DNA of 63,998 bases, taken from Streptomyces sp. NRRL F-6131. Lineage in GTDB: Bacteria; Actinomycetota; Actinomycetes; Streptomycetales; Streptomycetaceae. Below are positions 7,582 to 16,376 of the stretch, piece by piece. Positions within the stretch are counted from its first letter, which is position 1; every line of letters starts with the position of its first letter. Location of the stretch: the NCBI GenBank assembly GCA_000719695.1, contig JOHN01000056.1, positions 1 through 63,998 on the forward strand, given 5' to 3'. The translations under genes were made by a program, and so were the position numbers. The notes below the pieces were generated by a model. It was not told the origin of the DNA. It worked only from the letters and a program-made list of their open reading frames with translations, and made no database searches.

Positions 7582-8628
7582 TCAGGGGGCCGGGACCGGG
7601 TCCCGCCAGATGTCCATCGGGACGGCGCGGACGGCGCGTCCGTCGGGGCCGAGGATCCGGCCCATCCGTTTGACCGTGCGCAGCGCCACCCGGCGCTCGG
7701 CCACCCGCAGGTCGGGGAACCTGCGGGCGAGCGCGGTCTCCAGCCGCTGGACGTCGGCGAGGGAGCGCTGCCAGACGGAGAGGACGAGGTTGTGGGCGCC
7801 CGTGACGGACACGCACAGCCGGACGTCGGGGAGCCGCGCGAGCTGGGGGCCGACCTCCTCGAGCCGGTCCGGGGGCAGGTCGGCCCGGAAGGTGGCCAGG
7901 ACCGGTCGGCCGGCGTCGGGGGCGGCGATCTCGCAGCGGAAGCGGATCGCGTCGGAGCCGGCCAGCCGGTCGAGGCGGCGGCGCAGCGTGGACGGGCTCA
8001 GCCCGGTGGCGGCGGCCAGCCCGGCCTGGTCGAGGCGGCCGTCGACACCCAGCGTGATCAGCAACTCCCGGTCCTCCGGACGGATTTCGGCCCGCGCCCC
8101 GGACGGCTTCCCGTGCCCCGTCGACTGGTCGTCGTGCAGTTCCACGCGTTGGGCCCGGTCCAGCGAGTCCAGCCGCCAGCGGACCCCCTCGGCGTAGAAG
8201 CCGGTGGTCAGATGGACGCGGACGGCGTCGACCCCGGGGATCCGGCCGAGCCGCTCGGCGGTGTACCGGGAGAGCGCCGCCAGGTCGGTGAAGGCCGCGG
8301 TGACGGCGAGGTCGCCGCCCTGGGAGAAGTGCTCGATGCTCAACACGTGCGCGTCCTCGGCCAGTTCGTCGGCGATCCGCCCGATCCGGTCGGGGGCGCA
8401 GTCGAGGTCGAGGTGGGCGACGCACCCGGGGTCCTCCGGATGCGACAGACCGTAGGCGGTCACCCAGGCGATCCCGGCCTCCGAGAGCCGCCGCCAGCGG
8501 CGGGCCGCGGTGACCGGGCTGATCCCGAGGGTCTGGCCGAGCAGCGCCCAGGGCGCCCGGGGCCGCAACTGGAGCGCGTTCACCAGGGCGAGGTCCAGCT
8601 CGTCGACCGTCACCTCCGGGCCGGTCAC
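7582..8628 (-). CDS. Lrp/AsnC-family regulator, tandem HTH
   Basis: A 348-residue transcriptional regulator made of two Lrp/AsnC modules in tandem. The first HTH is at about residues 6-50 (LLGQTLGISPVTAARRW) with its RAM-type ligand domain. The second HTH is near residue 190 (GLAAATGLSPSTLRRRL) with a second RAM domain. Duplicated AsnC proteins are common in streptomycetes and often control a divergent peptidase or amino-acid enzyme, here the M20 amidohydrolase. No ATG is available; the GTG at 8628 behind GGAAG is the best start, and a second GTG at 8613 is possible. The ligand is unknown. Confidence 0.85.
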   Translation of the reverse strand: MTGPEVTVDELDLALVNALQLRPRAPWALLGQTLGISPVTAARRWRRLSEAGIAWVTAYGLSHPEDPGCVAHLDLDCAPDRIGRIADELAEDAHVLSIEHFSQGGDLAVTAAFTDLAALSRYTAERLGRIPGVDAVRVHLTTGFYAEGVRWRLDSLDRAQRVELHDDQSTGHGKPSGARAEIRPEDRELLITLGVDGRLDQAGLAAATGLSPSTLRRRLDRLAGSDAIRFRCEIAAPDAGRPVLATFRADLPPDRLEEVGPQLARLPDVRLCVSVTGAHNLVLSVWQRSLADVQRLETALARRFPDLRVAERRVALRTVKRMGRILGPDGRAVRAVPMDIWRDPVPAP

Positions 8629-8689
8629 CGTCGGCTTCCGGACGATTCGTGCACGGGAGGGCCCCTTCGTGGCGTGATCCTGCGAAATC

Positions 8690-8704
8690 GCGGGAGACTC
8701 CCGC
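8690..8704. promoter_or_regulatory. Inverted repeat in the AsnC/M20 divergent promoter
   Basis: GCGGGAG and CTCCCGC are perfect 7-bp arms around one base. It lies midway between the divergent regulator and amidohydrolase genes and is a plausible regulator binding site. Confidence 0.45.
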
Positions 8705-8776
8705 CGCAGACCCAGAATCCCGGTACGAGACCGCTCCGCACAAATCCCGCCGCCCGCGGGTCCGATGGAGGTACCT

Positions 8777-9961
8777 GTGTCCCTGCACGACGACGCCCTC
8801 GCCCTGGCCCCGGACCTGGTCCGGCTCCGCCAGGACCTGCACCGCTTCCCCGAGTTGGGCCTCGACCTGCCGCGCACCCAGGAGCGGGTGCTGCAGGCCC
8901 TGGACGGGCTGCCGCTGGAGGTGGGCCTGGGCACCGGCCTGAGTTCGGTCACCGCGGTGCTGCGCGGAGGCCGGCCGGGACCCGCCGTGCTGCTGCGCGG
9001 TGACATGGACGGCCTGCCGGTCGTGGAGAAGACCCCGGTGCCGTTCGCGGCCCGGAACGGCGCGATGCACGCCTGCGGCCACGATCTGCACACCACCATG
9101 CTCGCGGGCGCCGCGCAGTTGCTGGCCGCACGGCGGGAGGAGCTGCACGGCGACGTGGTCTTCATGTTCCAGCCCGGCGAGGAGGGTTGGGACGGCGCCG
9201 GTGCCATGCTCGCCGAGGGCGTGCTGGACGCGGCGGGCCGGCGCCCGGTCGCCGCGTACGCCCTGCACGTGTCGTCGACCATGCCGCACAAGGAGTTCAG
9301 CTCCCGGCGCGGGCCGATCCTCGCCGCGTCCGCCGCGCTGCACGTCACCCTCCACGGTGCCGGCGGCCACGGCGCGGTGCCGCACCGGGCCAAGGACCCC
9401 GTGCCGGCGGCCTGCGAGATCGTCACCGCCCTGCAGACCATGGTGACCCGCCGCTTCGACGTGTTCGACCCGGTGGTGATCACCGTCGGGATCCTCGAGG
9501 CCGGCACCCGGCGCAACATCATCCCCGACACCGCCCGCTTCGAGGCGACCGTGCGCACCTTCTCCGCCGAGGGGCAGGCCAAGGTCGCCGACGCCTCGGT
9601 GGAGCTGGTCAGGGCCATCGCGGCCGCCCACGGCCTGCGGGCGGAGATCGAGTACCTCCCCGAGTACCCGGTGACCGTGACCGACGGGTCCGAGACCGAC
9701 TTCCTGGCGGACACCGTCCGGGACGTCTTCGGCGAGGAGCGCTTCCGGACGCTGCCGAACCCGATCCCCGGGTCGGAGGACTTCTCGCGGGTACTCGAAG
9801 CCGTTCCGGGCTCGTTCGCCTGGCTCGGCGCCGCCCCGAAGGGCAGCGACCCCGACAACCTGCCGTCCAACCACTCGCCCCACGCGGAGTTCGACGACGC
9901 GGTGCTCCCCGACGGGGCCGCGCTCTACGCCGAACTCGCCGCCCGCCGCCTCGCGGCCTGA
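8777..9961 (+). CDS. M20 family metallopeptidase/amidohydrolase
   Basis: A 394-residue M20D-type amidohydrolase of the hippurate hydrolase/N-acyl-amino-acid hydrolase group, hydrolysing amide bonds of acylated amino acids with a dinuclear metal centre. Metal-ligand motifs are LLRGDMDGLP, HACGHDLHTTM and GEEGWDGA. A lid/dimerisation domain with GGHGAVPHRAKDP follows, and the C-terminal SEDFS supplies another ligand. There is no signal peptide, so it is cytoplasmic. The GTG at 8777 is chosen because GGAGG lies exactly 5 nt before it; an ATG at 8765 overlaps that ribosome binding site. It is divergent from a tandem AsnC regulator that probably controls it. The exact substrate is not known. Confidence 0.9.
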   Translation: MSLHDDALALAPDLVRLRQDLHRFPELGLDLPRTQERVLQALDGLPLEVGLGTGLSSVTAVLRGGRPGPAVLLRGDMDGLPVVEKTPVPFAARNGAMHACGHDLHTTMLAGAAQLLAARREELHGDVVFMFQPGEEGWDGAGAMLAEGVLDAAGRRPVAAYALHVSSTMPHKEFSSRRGPILAASAALHVTLHGAGGHGAVPHRAKDPVPAACEIVTALQTMVTRRFDVFDPVVITVGILEAGTRRNIIPDTARFEATVRTFSAEGQAKVADASVELVRAIAAAHGLRAEIEYLPEYPVTVTDGSETDFLADTVRDVFGEERFRTLPNPIPGSEDFSRVLEAVPGSFAWLGAAPKGSDPDNLPSNHSPHAEFDDAVLPDGAALYAELAARRLAA

Positions 9962-9993
9962 CCCCGCCCACCACAGAAGGAACGTTCACGCAC

Positions 9994-10320
9994 ATGACCG
10001 CACCGCGCGACGTGGTCGAGCGGCAGCTCGCCGCCTACAACAGCCACGACATCGACGCCTTCGTCGCCACCTACGCCGAGGACGTCACGGTCCACCGGGC
10101 CGACGGCAGCCTCCTCGAGGGCCGGCCGGCCCTGCGGGACCGGTACGCCGGACAGTTCGCGGAGGGCCGGTGCCGGGCGGAGATCGTGGGGCGGCTCACC
10201 GAGGGCGACTGGGTGGTCGACCACGAGATCGCCCACGGCCTGGCCGCCGAGCCCGTCCGCGTCCTGGTGGCCTACCGCGTCCGCAACGGCCTGATCGACC
10301 GGGTCGACTTCCTCGGCTGA
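9994..10320 (+). CDS. SnoaL-like/NTF2-fold protein
   Basis: A 108-residue protein with the NTF2/SnoaL alpha+beta barrel pattern: an N-terminal helix ending in AAYNSHDIDAFVATYAEDV, a YAG.. strand, and beta strands finishing RVRNGLIDRVDFLG. It lies 32 bp downstream of the amidohydrolase and is probably co-transcribed with it. Such small proteins may be steroid-isomerase-like enzymes or ligand-binding proteins. AGAAGGAA serves as ribosome binding site. The fold is recognised; the function is unknown. Confidence 0.85.
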   Translation: MTAPRDVVERQLAAYNSHDIDAFVATYAEDVTVHRADGSLLEGRPALRDRYAGQFAEGRCRAEIVGRLTEGDWVVDHEIAHGLAAEPVRVLVAYRVRNGLIDRVDFLG

Positions 10321-10344
10321 ACGCCGCGGACCGGGCAACGACGC

Positions 10345-10378
10345 GGATCGCCCCTCACAGTGCCGTGAGGGGCGATCC
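10345..10378 (+). terminator. Terminator after SnoaL-like gene
   Basis: Perfect 14-bp stem GGATCGCCCCTCAC with loop AGTGCC, 24 bp after the stop codon. Confidence 0.85.
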
Positions 10379-10544
10379 CGGCAAACGACGGGAGATTGTG
10401 CGAACGCGAGTAGGTGCCCCAGCGCCCTTACGCCGGGCCGTGTACTGTCCGTAGTCGCAACGAAGCGCAAGGGCAACGAGAAGCCGCCGCCGACGCACGC
10501 AGGCAAGCCCGCGCCGGGCGGGGAGCACCCTCGGAGGAGCGACC

Positions 10545-11105
10545 ATGGACCCTGATCGGCTCCACATCTCCTACTCCATGCGGCAGTTCGCCGACGAGAC
10601 GTGGACCGGGCGTGCGGAGCGCTGGACGGCGAAGTTCTATGTTCCCGACGAGAAGATCGGCACCGCCGAGATCACCCGCGTCATTCCGGGTGTCACCCCG
10701 AACCCCCGCGCCGCCCTGGAGGACGACCCGGGCCTGCTCGACCGCATCCCCCGCGTGATCTTCGCCGAGGACGGCAGCCTTGCCCCGGCCGTGTCCACGC
10801 TGAGTCCCGCACTGTTGCTGCTGCTGGAGTCCGTCCAAGTCTCGGAAGCCTGGCGTGGCAGAGGAGTTGGGATGCGTCTGACCATCACCGCGCTACGGCG
10901 CCTGGCCGTCCCCGGCACGGTCGCCGTGTGCTATCCGGCACCGATCCACGATCACGGGCCGGATGAACCGTGCTCGTACGCGTCCGACGACCCGGAGGTG
11001 CGGCGGCCGGACGAGGAGGCTATGGAGAAGCTTCGGCGGGCGTGGGAGCGGCACGACTTCCGGCCGCTCGGTGAAGGTGTGTACGCCCGGAGGATCGAGC
11101 CGTGA
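10545..11105 (+). CDS. GNAT-like hypothetical protein
   Basis: A 186-residue protein. The segment SEAWRGRGVGMRLTITALRRL (about residues 99-119) matches the acetyl-CoA pyrophosphate-binding loop R/Q-x-x-G-x-G/A of GNAT acetyltransferases, and the strand before it, LLLLLESVQV, fits beta-4. The N-terminal part is not recognisable and the domain order is short for a full GNAT, so the acetyltransferase role is a guess. It starts at an ATG 7 nt after GGAGG. Its third-position GC bias is weaker than in the neighbours, and with the following genes it forms a small accessory patch. Confidence 0.7.
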   Translation: MDPDRLHISYSMRQFADETWTGRAERWTAKFYVPDEKIGTAEITRVIPGVTPNPRAALEDDPGLLDRIPRVIFAEDGSLAPAVSTLSPALLLLLESVQVSEAWRGRGVGMRLTITALRRLAVPGTVAVCYPAPIHDHGPDEPCSYASDDPEVRRPDEEAMEKLRRAWERHDFRPLGEGVYARRIEP

Positions 11106-11194
11106 GCGGCAGGCGATCCCGCCGGCCGCCTGTCCCGGCAGCTCCCTGGACCTGAACCGCCCCAAGCAGAACGGCTGGACCCGCGCAACTGGGT

Positions 11195-11216
11195 GATGGG
11201 TAAATAGTAGCCCATC
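11195..11216. terminator. Hairpin with AT-rich loop after GNAT-like gene
   Basis: GATGGG and CCCATC pair around the loop TAAATAGTAG, between two convergent genes. The AT-rich loop is unusual here. A terminator role is inferred. Confidence 0.45.
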
Positions 11217-11229
11217 CCCGGGGGTGGTC

Positions 11230-11448
11230 TTAACCAACCGGGAGGGAACCGTCCCGGAGGGCGGAGACGAAGGAGGCCCAGGCGACGGAGGGGAAGAGGA
11301 GGACCGGACCGGAGGGGTCCTTGGAGTCACGCACCGGGACGACGCCGGGGGAAAGGGACGCGAGGGCCACCTCGACGCAGTCGCCCCCGTCCGGCCCGCT
11401 GTAGCTGCTCTTGCGCCAGCCGTCCGCGCCGATCTCGAACCTCACCAT
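11230..11448 (-). CDS. DUF397 protein
   Basis: A 72-residue DUF397 protein, with the family hallmarks WRKSSYSGPDGGDCVEVA and VPVRDSKDP. In streptomycetes these small proteins are encoded just after an XRE-DUF5753 regulator; in the BldB/WhiJ group they act as partner or antagonist of the DNA-binding protein. That arrangement is present here. The ATG at 11448 is chosen because GGAGG lies 9 nt before it; a longer TTG start at 11475 is less likely. The gene overlaps the 3' end of the regulator by 122 bp, much more than the usual few bases. Confidence 0.9.
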   Translation of the reverse strand: MVRFEIGADGWRKSSYSGPDGGDCVEVALASLSPGVVPVRDSKDPSGPVLLFPSVAWASFVSALRDGSLPVG

Positions 11449-12280
11449 CCCGGTAGCCCTCCATCGCGTCGGCAAGCAGCTCCAGGGATTCCCTCACCGA
11501 GAGCACCTCCCCGCGAAGCAGATCATAGCCACGGCGATGTGCCGCCACGATGTCTGGAGCGTCACTGAGATGCCCTCGGTCCATGCTCTCGGAGTAGACC
11601 CAATTTCGCCCGTCCGGCATCTCCAGCAGGACCATCGACATCTTGATGACCGTCCGCCGACCGCCGAACGGGGCGACCTGGATGCTGACATTGGGGAGCC
11701 TCGCCACGTCGAGCAGGTGCTGCATCTGGCGACGCATCACCGCAGGCCCACCCAACTCCGTCCTGATGGCGCTCTCGTCCAGGACCGCCATCAGCAGGGG
11801 CCCGTCCGGAACGAGGAAGCGCTGCTGCCGACCGATTCGAGCAGCCGTCCTTTCCGCGATCAACTCGGGCTTGCCCGCCGCGTCGCCCGCCTTGAACAAC
11901 TCCCGCGCGTAGTCACTGCATTGCAGTAGACCGTGCACATATCCGTACTGGAACAGGCGCAGAGCAACTGCTTCTGCCTCCATCTCCGCGTACTCCTGGA
12001 ACCAGTTCGGGTGCTCGATCTCCGCATTCCAGTCCACCCGGTCCCAGAGGCGCTTCAAAAGCCCGCCGGTGTTCAGCAGCCGGTCCGCATCCTCGACGAG
12101 TTCGGGCTGCATCCGTCGCTTGCCACTCTCACAACGCGTCAGCACCGTGCGGTCGCAGTGCAGGAGCTTGGCCAACTCCTCCTGCGTGTAGCCGGCCAGC
12201 TCCCGGTAGAACCGCAGCTCCTCGCCGAACATCACCGCCGAACTCGCGGTCGGTTCGAGCTTGCTCCTCCGGTGTGCCAT
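11327..12280 (-). CDS. XRE-family regulator with DUF5753
   Basis: A 317-residue DNA-binding protein of the WhiJ/BldB-associated type. The N-terminal helix-turn-helix (about residues 18-75, ELAGYTQEELAKLLHCDRTVLTRCESG) is followed by DUF5753 (about 100-275). The sequence expected to end near LELLADAMEGYRDGEV instead runs on for about 35 Arg-rich residues read across the start of the DUF397 gene, so the normal stop seems to have been lost. The ATG follows GAGGGGG with 6-nt spacing. With DUF397 it forms a toxin-antitoxin-like or developmental regulatory pair. The family is firm; the target is unknown. Confidence 0.88.
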   Translation of the reverse strand: MAHRRSKLEPTASSAVMFGEELRFYRELAGYTQEELAKLLHCDRTVLTRCESGKRRMQPELVEDADRLLNTGGLLKRLWDRVDWNAEIEHPNWFQEYAEMEAEAVALRLFQYGYVHGLLQCSDYARELFKAGDAAGKPELIAERTAARIGRQQRFLVPDGPLLMAVLDESAIRTELGGPAVMRRQMQHLLDVARLPNVSIQVAPFGGRRTVIKMSMVLLEMPDGRNWVYSESMDRGHLSDAPDIVAAHRRGYDLLRGEVLSVRESLELLADAMEGYRDGEVRDRRGRLAQEQLQRAGRGRLRRGGPRVPFPRRRPGA

Positions 12281-12449
12281 GACCGGCCCCCTCACGTGCC
12301 GCACACGCCCCGCACTGCGATTTGGTCGTCACCGTACCCGGCAGGAAGCCATGATTGTGGCGGAACGCATCCATCTCCTCGCACAGCGTGAATTCCGCGC
12401 CCCGTTCGCGAGCCTGTTCCACTCCCCCCTCTCACCCGAAGGCTCCGCC

Positions 12450-12947
12450 ATGCCCTCTCTCCGCATCCCCCGCCGGCCCCGCGAGTTCGCCGCCCGGCTC
12501 CCCCCCCCCCCCGGCCCCCCCCCCCCCCGGGACGACTCCGCCCCCCTCGCCCGCTCTTTCCTCCGCGCGTACCTCGCCGGACTCCCCCGTGGTGAACGCT
12601 ATTCCGACATCGCGGAGTTGCTGCTCGGCGAGCTCGTCACCAACGCCGTCCGGCACTCCGACGCCCCGCCGGACCGGCTGGTCGAAGTCCGGTTCGCCGT
12701 CGTCCCCGGCGACCGCCTTCGGCTGGAGGTGCACGACGCCGGTACCGGCCGTCCCGTCCTGCGCCCTTCCGTCGGCCACGAGGAGGAGTCCGGACGCGGC
12801 CTCCTCCTCGTGGACGAACTCGCCGAGCGCTGGGGCTGCTGCCCCCGCGCCGGCGGGATCGGCAAGTTCGTCTGGGCGCTGGTCTCCCCGGCCCCCGGGT
12901 TCACCGAGCTGGTCTTCGGCCGGTCGCCGAGACTCGTCACGGTCTGA
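12450..12947 (+). CDS. ATP-binding anti-sigma-like protein
   Basis: A 165-residue HATPase_c protein of the RsbW/SpoIIAB-like group often found beside XRE-DUF5753/DUF397 pairs in streptomycetes. It has the N-box ELVTNAVRHSD (about residues 57-67), DAGTGRP and GRGLLLVDELA (about 110-120). These proteins phosphorylate or bind anti-sigma antagonists. The N-terminal segment codes PPPPGPPPP from two uninterrupted cytosine runs of 13 and 14 bases, a striking slippage risk. The reading frame is intact as given. The ATG follows GAAGG; longer upstream readings cross the XRE promoter. Confidence 0.85.
   Translation: MPSLRIPRRPREFAARLPPPPGPPPPRDDSAPLARSFLRAYLAGLPRGERYSDIAELLLGELVTNAVRHSDAPPDRLVEVRFAVVPGDRLRLEVHDAGTGRPVLRPSVGHEEESGRGLLLVDELAERWGCCPRAGGIGKFVWALVSPAPGFTELVFGRSPRLVTV
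12500..12528 (+). repeat. Two poly-C tracts (13 and 14 bases)
   Basis: Thirteen C (12500-12512), GG, then fourteen C (12515-12528) inside the ATP-binding protein gene. A change of any run by a number of bases not divisible by three would abolish the protein. Confidence 0.95.
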
Positions 12948-12950
12948 GCG

Positions 12951-13451
12951 TCACTTCCCGGCGGCCGCCTCCAGGGTGGCGCGCCACAGCGGGCTGTCGA
13001 CGTAGTGGTTGTCGTACAGCTCGGAGGAGTCCTTGATCTCCTGCGGGCTCGCCTCGCCCCGCATCACCCGGCCGAGCAGCCGCAGGTAGTCGAAGCGCGG
13101 CATCCCCGGGGTGAAGACGAACAGCACGTCGGCCTCGGAGCCGGGGGCGGCGGCGAAGGCGTGCGGGGTGTGCGGCGGGACGAGCAGGAAGTCGCCGCTC
13201 TCCAGGGTCTCGACCTTCTCGTCCAGCAGGACCTGGAGCTGGCCGCCGATGACGAAGAACAGCTCGGAGGCCCGGGTGTGGAAGTGGGCCGGGGCGCCGA
13301 CCGCCCCCTTGGCGAAGGTGGACCGGTAGCTGGTGAGCGGGCTGCCGTCGGTGCCGTGGTCGGCGAGGAGGGTCATCACGCTGCTGGGGTCGCTGGTGGT
13401 CTCGGCGGTGGCGGCGCGGGTCAGGATCGGCTTGGTCGGGTTGGCGTTCAT
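12951..13451 (-). CDS. Cupin-domain protein
   Basis: A 166-residue single-domain cupin. The two cupin motifs are present: PAHFHTRASELFFVIGGQL (about residues 48-66) with the metal-ligand H.H...E pattern, and GDFLLVPPHTPHAF (about 80-93) with the second histidine. Cupins of this size include dioxygenase-like enzymes and sugar- or metabolite-binding proteins; nothing points to one. The ATG start has GGGGGAG 7 nt upstream; a longer reading to 13511 lacks support. It is convergent with the ATP-binding gene with a 3-bp gap and lies 200 bp downstream of gltX on the same strand, beyond that gene's terminator. Confidence 0.88.
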   Translation of the reverse strand: MNANPTKPILTRAATAETTSDPSSVMTLLADHGTDGSPLTSYRSTFAKGAVGAPAHFHTRASELFFVIGGQLQVLLDEKVETLESGDFLLVPPHTPHAFAAAPGSEADVLFVFTPGMPRFDYLRLLGRVMRGEASPQEIKDSSELYDNHYVDSPLWRATLEAAAGK

Positions 13452-13598
13452 GGTGGTGCTCCCCCATCTCGGGCTGGTCCCGGCTCCCCGCCGCGACCTC
13501 GTGATGATCACTCTATTGACCAGATCGACCCGCCGACGGGTGCATTTCCACCGCAGAAATGTGGGTCAATTCTCGCAGCCGACCGCCCCCGGGAACGC

Positions 13599-13638
13599 CC
13601 GAGGGCCGTACCCCGCCGATGCGGGGTACGGCCCTCGG
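13599..13638 (-). terminator. gltX terminator
   Basis: Perfect 18-bp stem with loop CGAT, 13 bp beyond the gltX stop codon. Confidence 0.9.
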
Positions 13639-13651
13639 AACAGCGCTCGCG

Positions 13652-15082
13652 TCAGGCGGCGGCCAGACGCTCCGCCGCCGCGTCCAGACGCGCCAGGGTC
13701 CGCTCGCGGCCCAGCACCTCGATCGACTCGAACAGCGGCAGGCCCACCGTGCGGCCGGTGACCGCGACCCGGATCGGCGCCTGCGCCTTGCCCAGCTTCA
13801 GCCCGTGCTCGGCCGCCACGGCCTCCAGCTCGGCCTTCAGCGACTCGGCCTTCCAGTCCGCGAGGGCGGTGAGCTTCTCGCGGGCGGTGCGCAGCAGGGC
13901 CAGCGCGCCGTCCTTGTCCTTCATGGCCTTCGCCCAGGACTGCTCGTGCTCGACCGGCTGCGGCAGGAACAGGAAGTCGACCTGCTCGACGATCTCGCTC
14001 AGCACGGCGATCCGGGACTGCGCCAGCGGAGCCAGCTCGGCGAAGGCCGCGGCGTCGAAGTCCTCCGCGGCCCACGGCGCGCGGTCGGCGGCCAGGTACG
14101 GCGCGCAGGCGGCGACGAACGCGTCCACCGTCAGGGCGCGGATGTACTCGCCGTTGAACGAGCGCAGCTTCGCCACGTCGAAGAAGGCCGAGGCGGCGTT
14201 GACCTCGGAGATGCTGAACAGCTGCTCCAGTTCGGCGTAGGGGCGGATCTCGACGTCGTCCTTGGGGCCCCAGCCCAGCAGCATCAGGTAGTTGACCATG
14301 GCCTCGGGCAGGTAGCCCTCGGCCAGGTAGTCCTCCAGCGCCACCTTGTCGCGGCGCTTGGAGAGCTTCTGCCGCTTCTCGTTGACGATCACCGGCAGGT
14401 GCGCCCAGACCGGCGGGGTGGCGCCGAGCGCCTCCCACAGCAGCTGCTGCTTCGGCGTGTTGGAGAGGTGCTCCTCGCCGCGGATGACCTCCGTGACGCC
14501 CTGCTCCAGGTCGTCGACCACGTTGGCGAGCAGGAAGACCGGGCTGCCGTCGCCGCGGGCGATCACGAAGTCCTCGATCGCGGAGTTCGGGAAGGCCGGC
14601 TCGCCGCGGATGAGGTCGACCACGACGGTGGCGCCCTCGTCCGGGGTGCGGAAGCGCAGCGCGCGGCCCTCGGCGTACTCCAGGCCCCGCTCGCGGCAGA
14701 AGCCGTCGTAGCCGGTCTGGGCGGAGCCGGTGCGCTCGGCGGTCTGCTCGCGGGTGCAGTCGCAGTAGTAGGCGCGCCCGGCGGCGTACAGCTTCTCGGA
14801 GGCGGCGCGGTGGCTGTCGGCGTTGGCGGACTGGAAGTACGGGCCCTCGAAGGCCGGGTCGCCCTCGTGGATGCCGATCGCCGCGAGGGCGCTGATGATG
14901 CCCTCGGTCCACTCGGGCTTGTTGCGGGCGGCGTCGGTGTCCTCGATCCGCAGGACGAAGACACCGCCCTGCTGTCGTGCCGTCGCCCAGTTGTACAGCG
15001 CCGAGCGGGCACCGCCGACGTGGAACATGCCGGTGGGGCTCGGAGCGAAACGGACGCGGACGGGACGGGAAACCTCGGTCAT
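13652..15082 (-). CDS. gltX: Glutamate--tRNA ligase
   Basis: A 476-residue class I aminoacyl-tRNA synthetase charging tRNA-Glu, and in organisms lacking glutaminyl-tRNA synthetase also mischarging tRNA-Gln for later amidation. The HIGH-type motif is [11 protein letters not shown] (about residues 14-24), and the KMSKS-type loop is KLSKR near residue 240. Two zinc-type cysteines appear in YYCDCTREQ. The length is normal. The ATG is not followed by alternative in-frame starts that would fit better. It reads alone, ending in a strong terminator, with a short gap to the upstream monooxygenase. Confidence 0.97.
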   Translation of the reverse strand: MTEVSRPVRVRFAPSPTGMFHVGGARSALYNWATARQQGGVFVLRIEDTDAARNKPEWTEGIISALAAIGIHEGDPAFEGPYFQSANADSHRAASEKLYAAGRAYYCDCTREQTAERTGSAQTGYDGFCRERGLEYAEGRALRFRTPDEGATVVVDLIRGEPAFPNSAIEDFVIARGDGSPVFLLANVVDDLEQGVTEVIRGEEHLSNTPKQQLLWEALGATPPVWAHLPVIVNEKRQKLSKRRDKVALEDYLAEGYLPEAMVNYLMLLGWGPKDDVEIRPYAELEQLFSISEVNAASAFFDVAKLRSFNGEYIRALTVDAFVAACAPYLAADRAPWAAEDFDAAAFAELAPLAQSRIAVLSEIVEQVDFLFLPQPVEHEQSWAKAMKDKDGALALLRTAREKLTALADWKAESLKAELEAVAAEHGLKLGKAQAPIRVAVTGRTVGLPLFESIEVLGRERTLARLDAAAERLAAA

Positions 15083-15154
15083 GGAACCAAAGGGTATCGG
15101 GCCCGGGCCGGGTCCCGGGCACGCGCACCCCGCCCCGGAGCCGCGCGTGGCCGG

Positions 15155-16270
15155 CTACGCGGCGTCCAGGTCGATCGCGTTCTTCGCCCGCTCGACGGAC
15201 TCCTCGGCCGCCGGTCCGCCGGGGTTCTCGGTGGCGAGGGCCTGGTTCAGGGCGACGAACGGGCGCATCCGGCGCTCGTAGCGCTCGTAGGCGGCCCGGT
15301 GGCCGGCGCCGGTGTCGCGGGCCCGGCCGAGCTCCTCGGCGAGGACGTAGGCGCCGACCAGGGCGAGGCCGGTGCCCTGGCCGGAGAGCGGGGAGGCGCA
15401 GTAGCCGGCGTCGCCGAGGAGGACGGTGCGGCCGGCCGACCAGGAGTCCAGGTGGATCTGCGCCATCACGTCCGCGTAGAAGTCGGTCGAGCGGTGGAGG
15501 GCCTCCAGCAGTCGGGGGGTCTCCCAGCGCAGCGCGGCCATCCGTTCGGCGACCTCCTTCCGGGCCGCCCCGGGGTCGCGCTCGGCGGGCGTGTCGCTCC
15601 CCCATCCGAAGACGATCCTCAACTCGGTGTTGCCGCGCACGGGGTAGATGCCGTAGCCGGCGTCGCCGTCGCGCTGCCAGACCTGCCAGTCCTCGAGGCC
15701 GAGGAAGTTGTCGGCGGCGAAGATCGCCACATGGGTGCCGAGCGGGTGGAGGAACTCCTCCTCCGGACCGAAGGCCAGTCGGCGCACCCGGGAGTGGAGG
15801 CCGTCGGCGCCGACCACCAGGTCGAAGGTGCGCGGCTGCCCGTGCGCGAAGGTGACGTGCACGCCGTGCGTGTCCTCGTGCAGCGAGGTGACGCTGTCGC
15901 CGTGGACGAACTCGACGCCGGCCGGGGTGTGGTCGGACAGGATCTCCAGCAGGTCGCCGCGGAGCAGTTCGACGTCCCCGTTGTCGAGTCGGCCGCTGCT
16001 GATGGTGGACTCCTCCGAGCGGTGCACCTCGGTGCCGTCCGCGTCGAGCACCGACATTCCGCGCATCCGGGTGCGGACGGCGCGGACCGGCTCGGTGAGG
16101 CCCATCCGTCCGATCACGTCGAGGGCGACGCCCCGGATGTCGACGGCCTGGCCGCCGGAGCGCGGGCCGGGGGCCAGCTCGACGACGGTCGGGGCGAAGC
16201 CGCGGCGGGCCAGCCGGTGGGCGAGGGCGGTGCCGGCGATGCCGCCGCCGGAGACGAGGACGGTCTGCAT
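15155..16270 (-). CDS. FAD-dependent monooxygenase
   Basis: A 371-residue class A flavoprotein monooxygenase of the PheA/TetX-like family. It has the N-terminal Rossmann motif VSGGGIAGTALAHRLARRG with GxGxxG-type spacing, the central DG motif GADGLHSRVRRLAF (about residue 155) and the FAD-ribityl motif GDAGYCASPLSGQGTGLAL (about 279). It hydroxylates an unknown substrate with NAD(P)H. The ATG at 16270 follows GGGGAG; an ATG or alternative start further up is not supported. It is divergent from a GntR-TetR fusion regulator across an interval with two palindromes, so it is the likely target and may confer drug modification. Confidence 0.9.
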   Translation of the reverse strand: MQTVLVSGGGIAGTALAHRLARRGFAPTVVELAPGPRSGGQAVDIRGVALDVIGRMGLTEPVRAVRTRMRGMSVLDADGTEVHRSEESTISSGRLDNGDVELLRGDLLEILSDHTPAGVEFVHGDSVTSLHEDTHGVHVTFAHGQPRTFDLVVGADGLHSRVRRLAFGPEEEFLHPLGTHVAIFAADNFLGLEDWQVWQRDGDAGYGIYPVRGNTELRIVFGWGSDTPAERDPGAARKEVAERMAALRWETPRLLEALHRSTDFYADVMAQIHLDSWSAGRTVLLGDAGYCASPLSGQGTGLALVGAYVLAEELGRARDTGAGHRAAYERYERRMRPFVALNQALATENPGGPAAEESVERAKNAIDLDAA

Positions 16271-16318
16271 GGGTGCTCCCCTGGTTCGGTACGGCTCCGT
16301 ACGCCGTAAGCGCTCTGA

Positions 16319-16333
16319 ATGTACGTCGTACAT
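16319..16333. promoter_or_regulatory. Operator ATGTACGTCGTACAT
   Basis: Seven-base arms around one central base, 49 bp upstream of the monooxygenase start. A TetR-type operator shape, in the interval shared with the regulator gene. Confidence 0.65.
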
Positions 16334-16376
16334 ACAGAGCCTCGCAAGGGACGAACTCCCAGCTCAGACCCGTTGC

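Noticed and set aside
11230..12947. XRE/DUF397/ATP-binding patch as a prophage or plasmid remnant
   Set aside because: No integrase, capsid or replication gene; such groups are normal chromosomal features in streptomycetes.
13559..16309. Plus-strand reading frame of 916 codons opposite gltX and the monooxygenase
   Set aside because: It is antisense to two well-supported genes and shows no domain or ribosome binding site.
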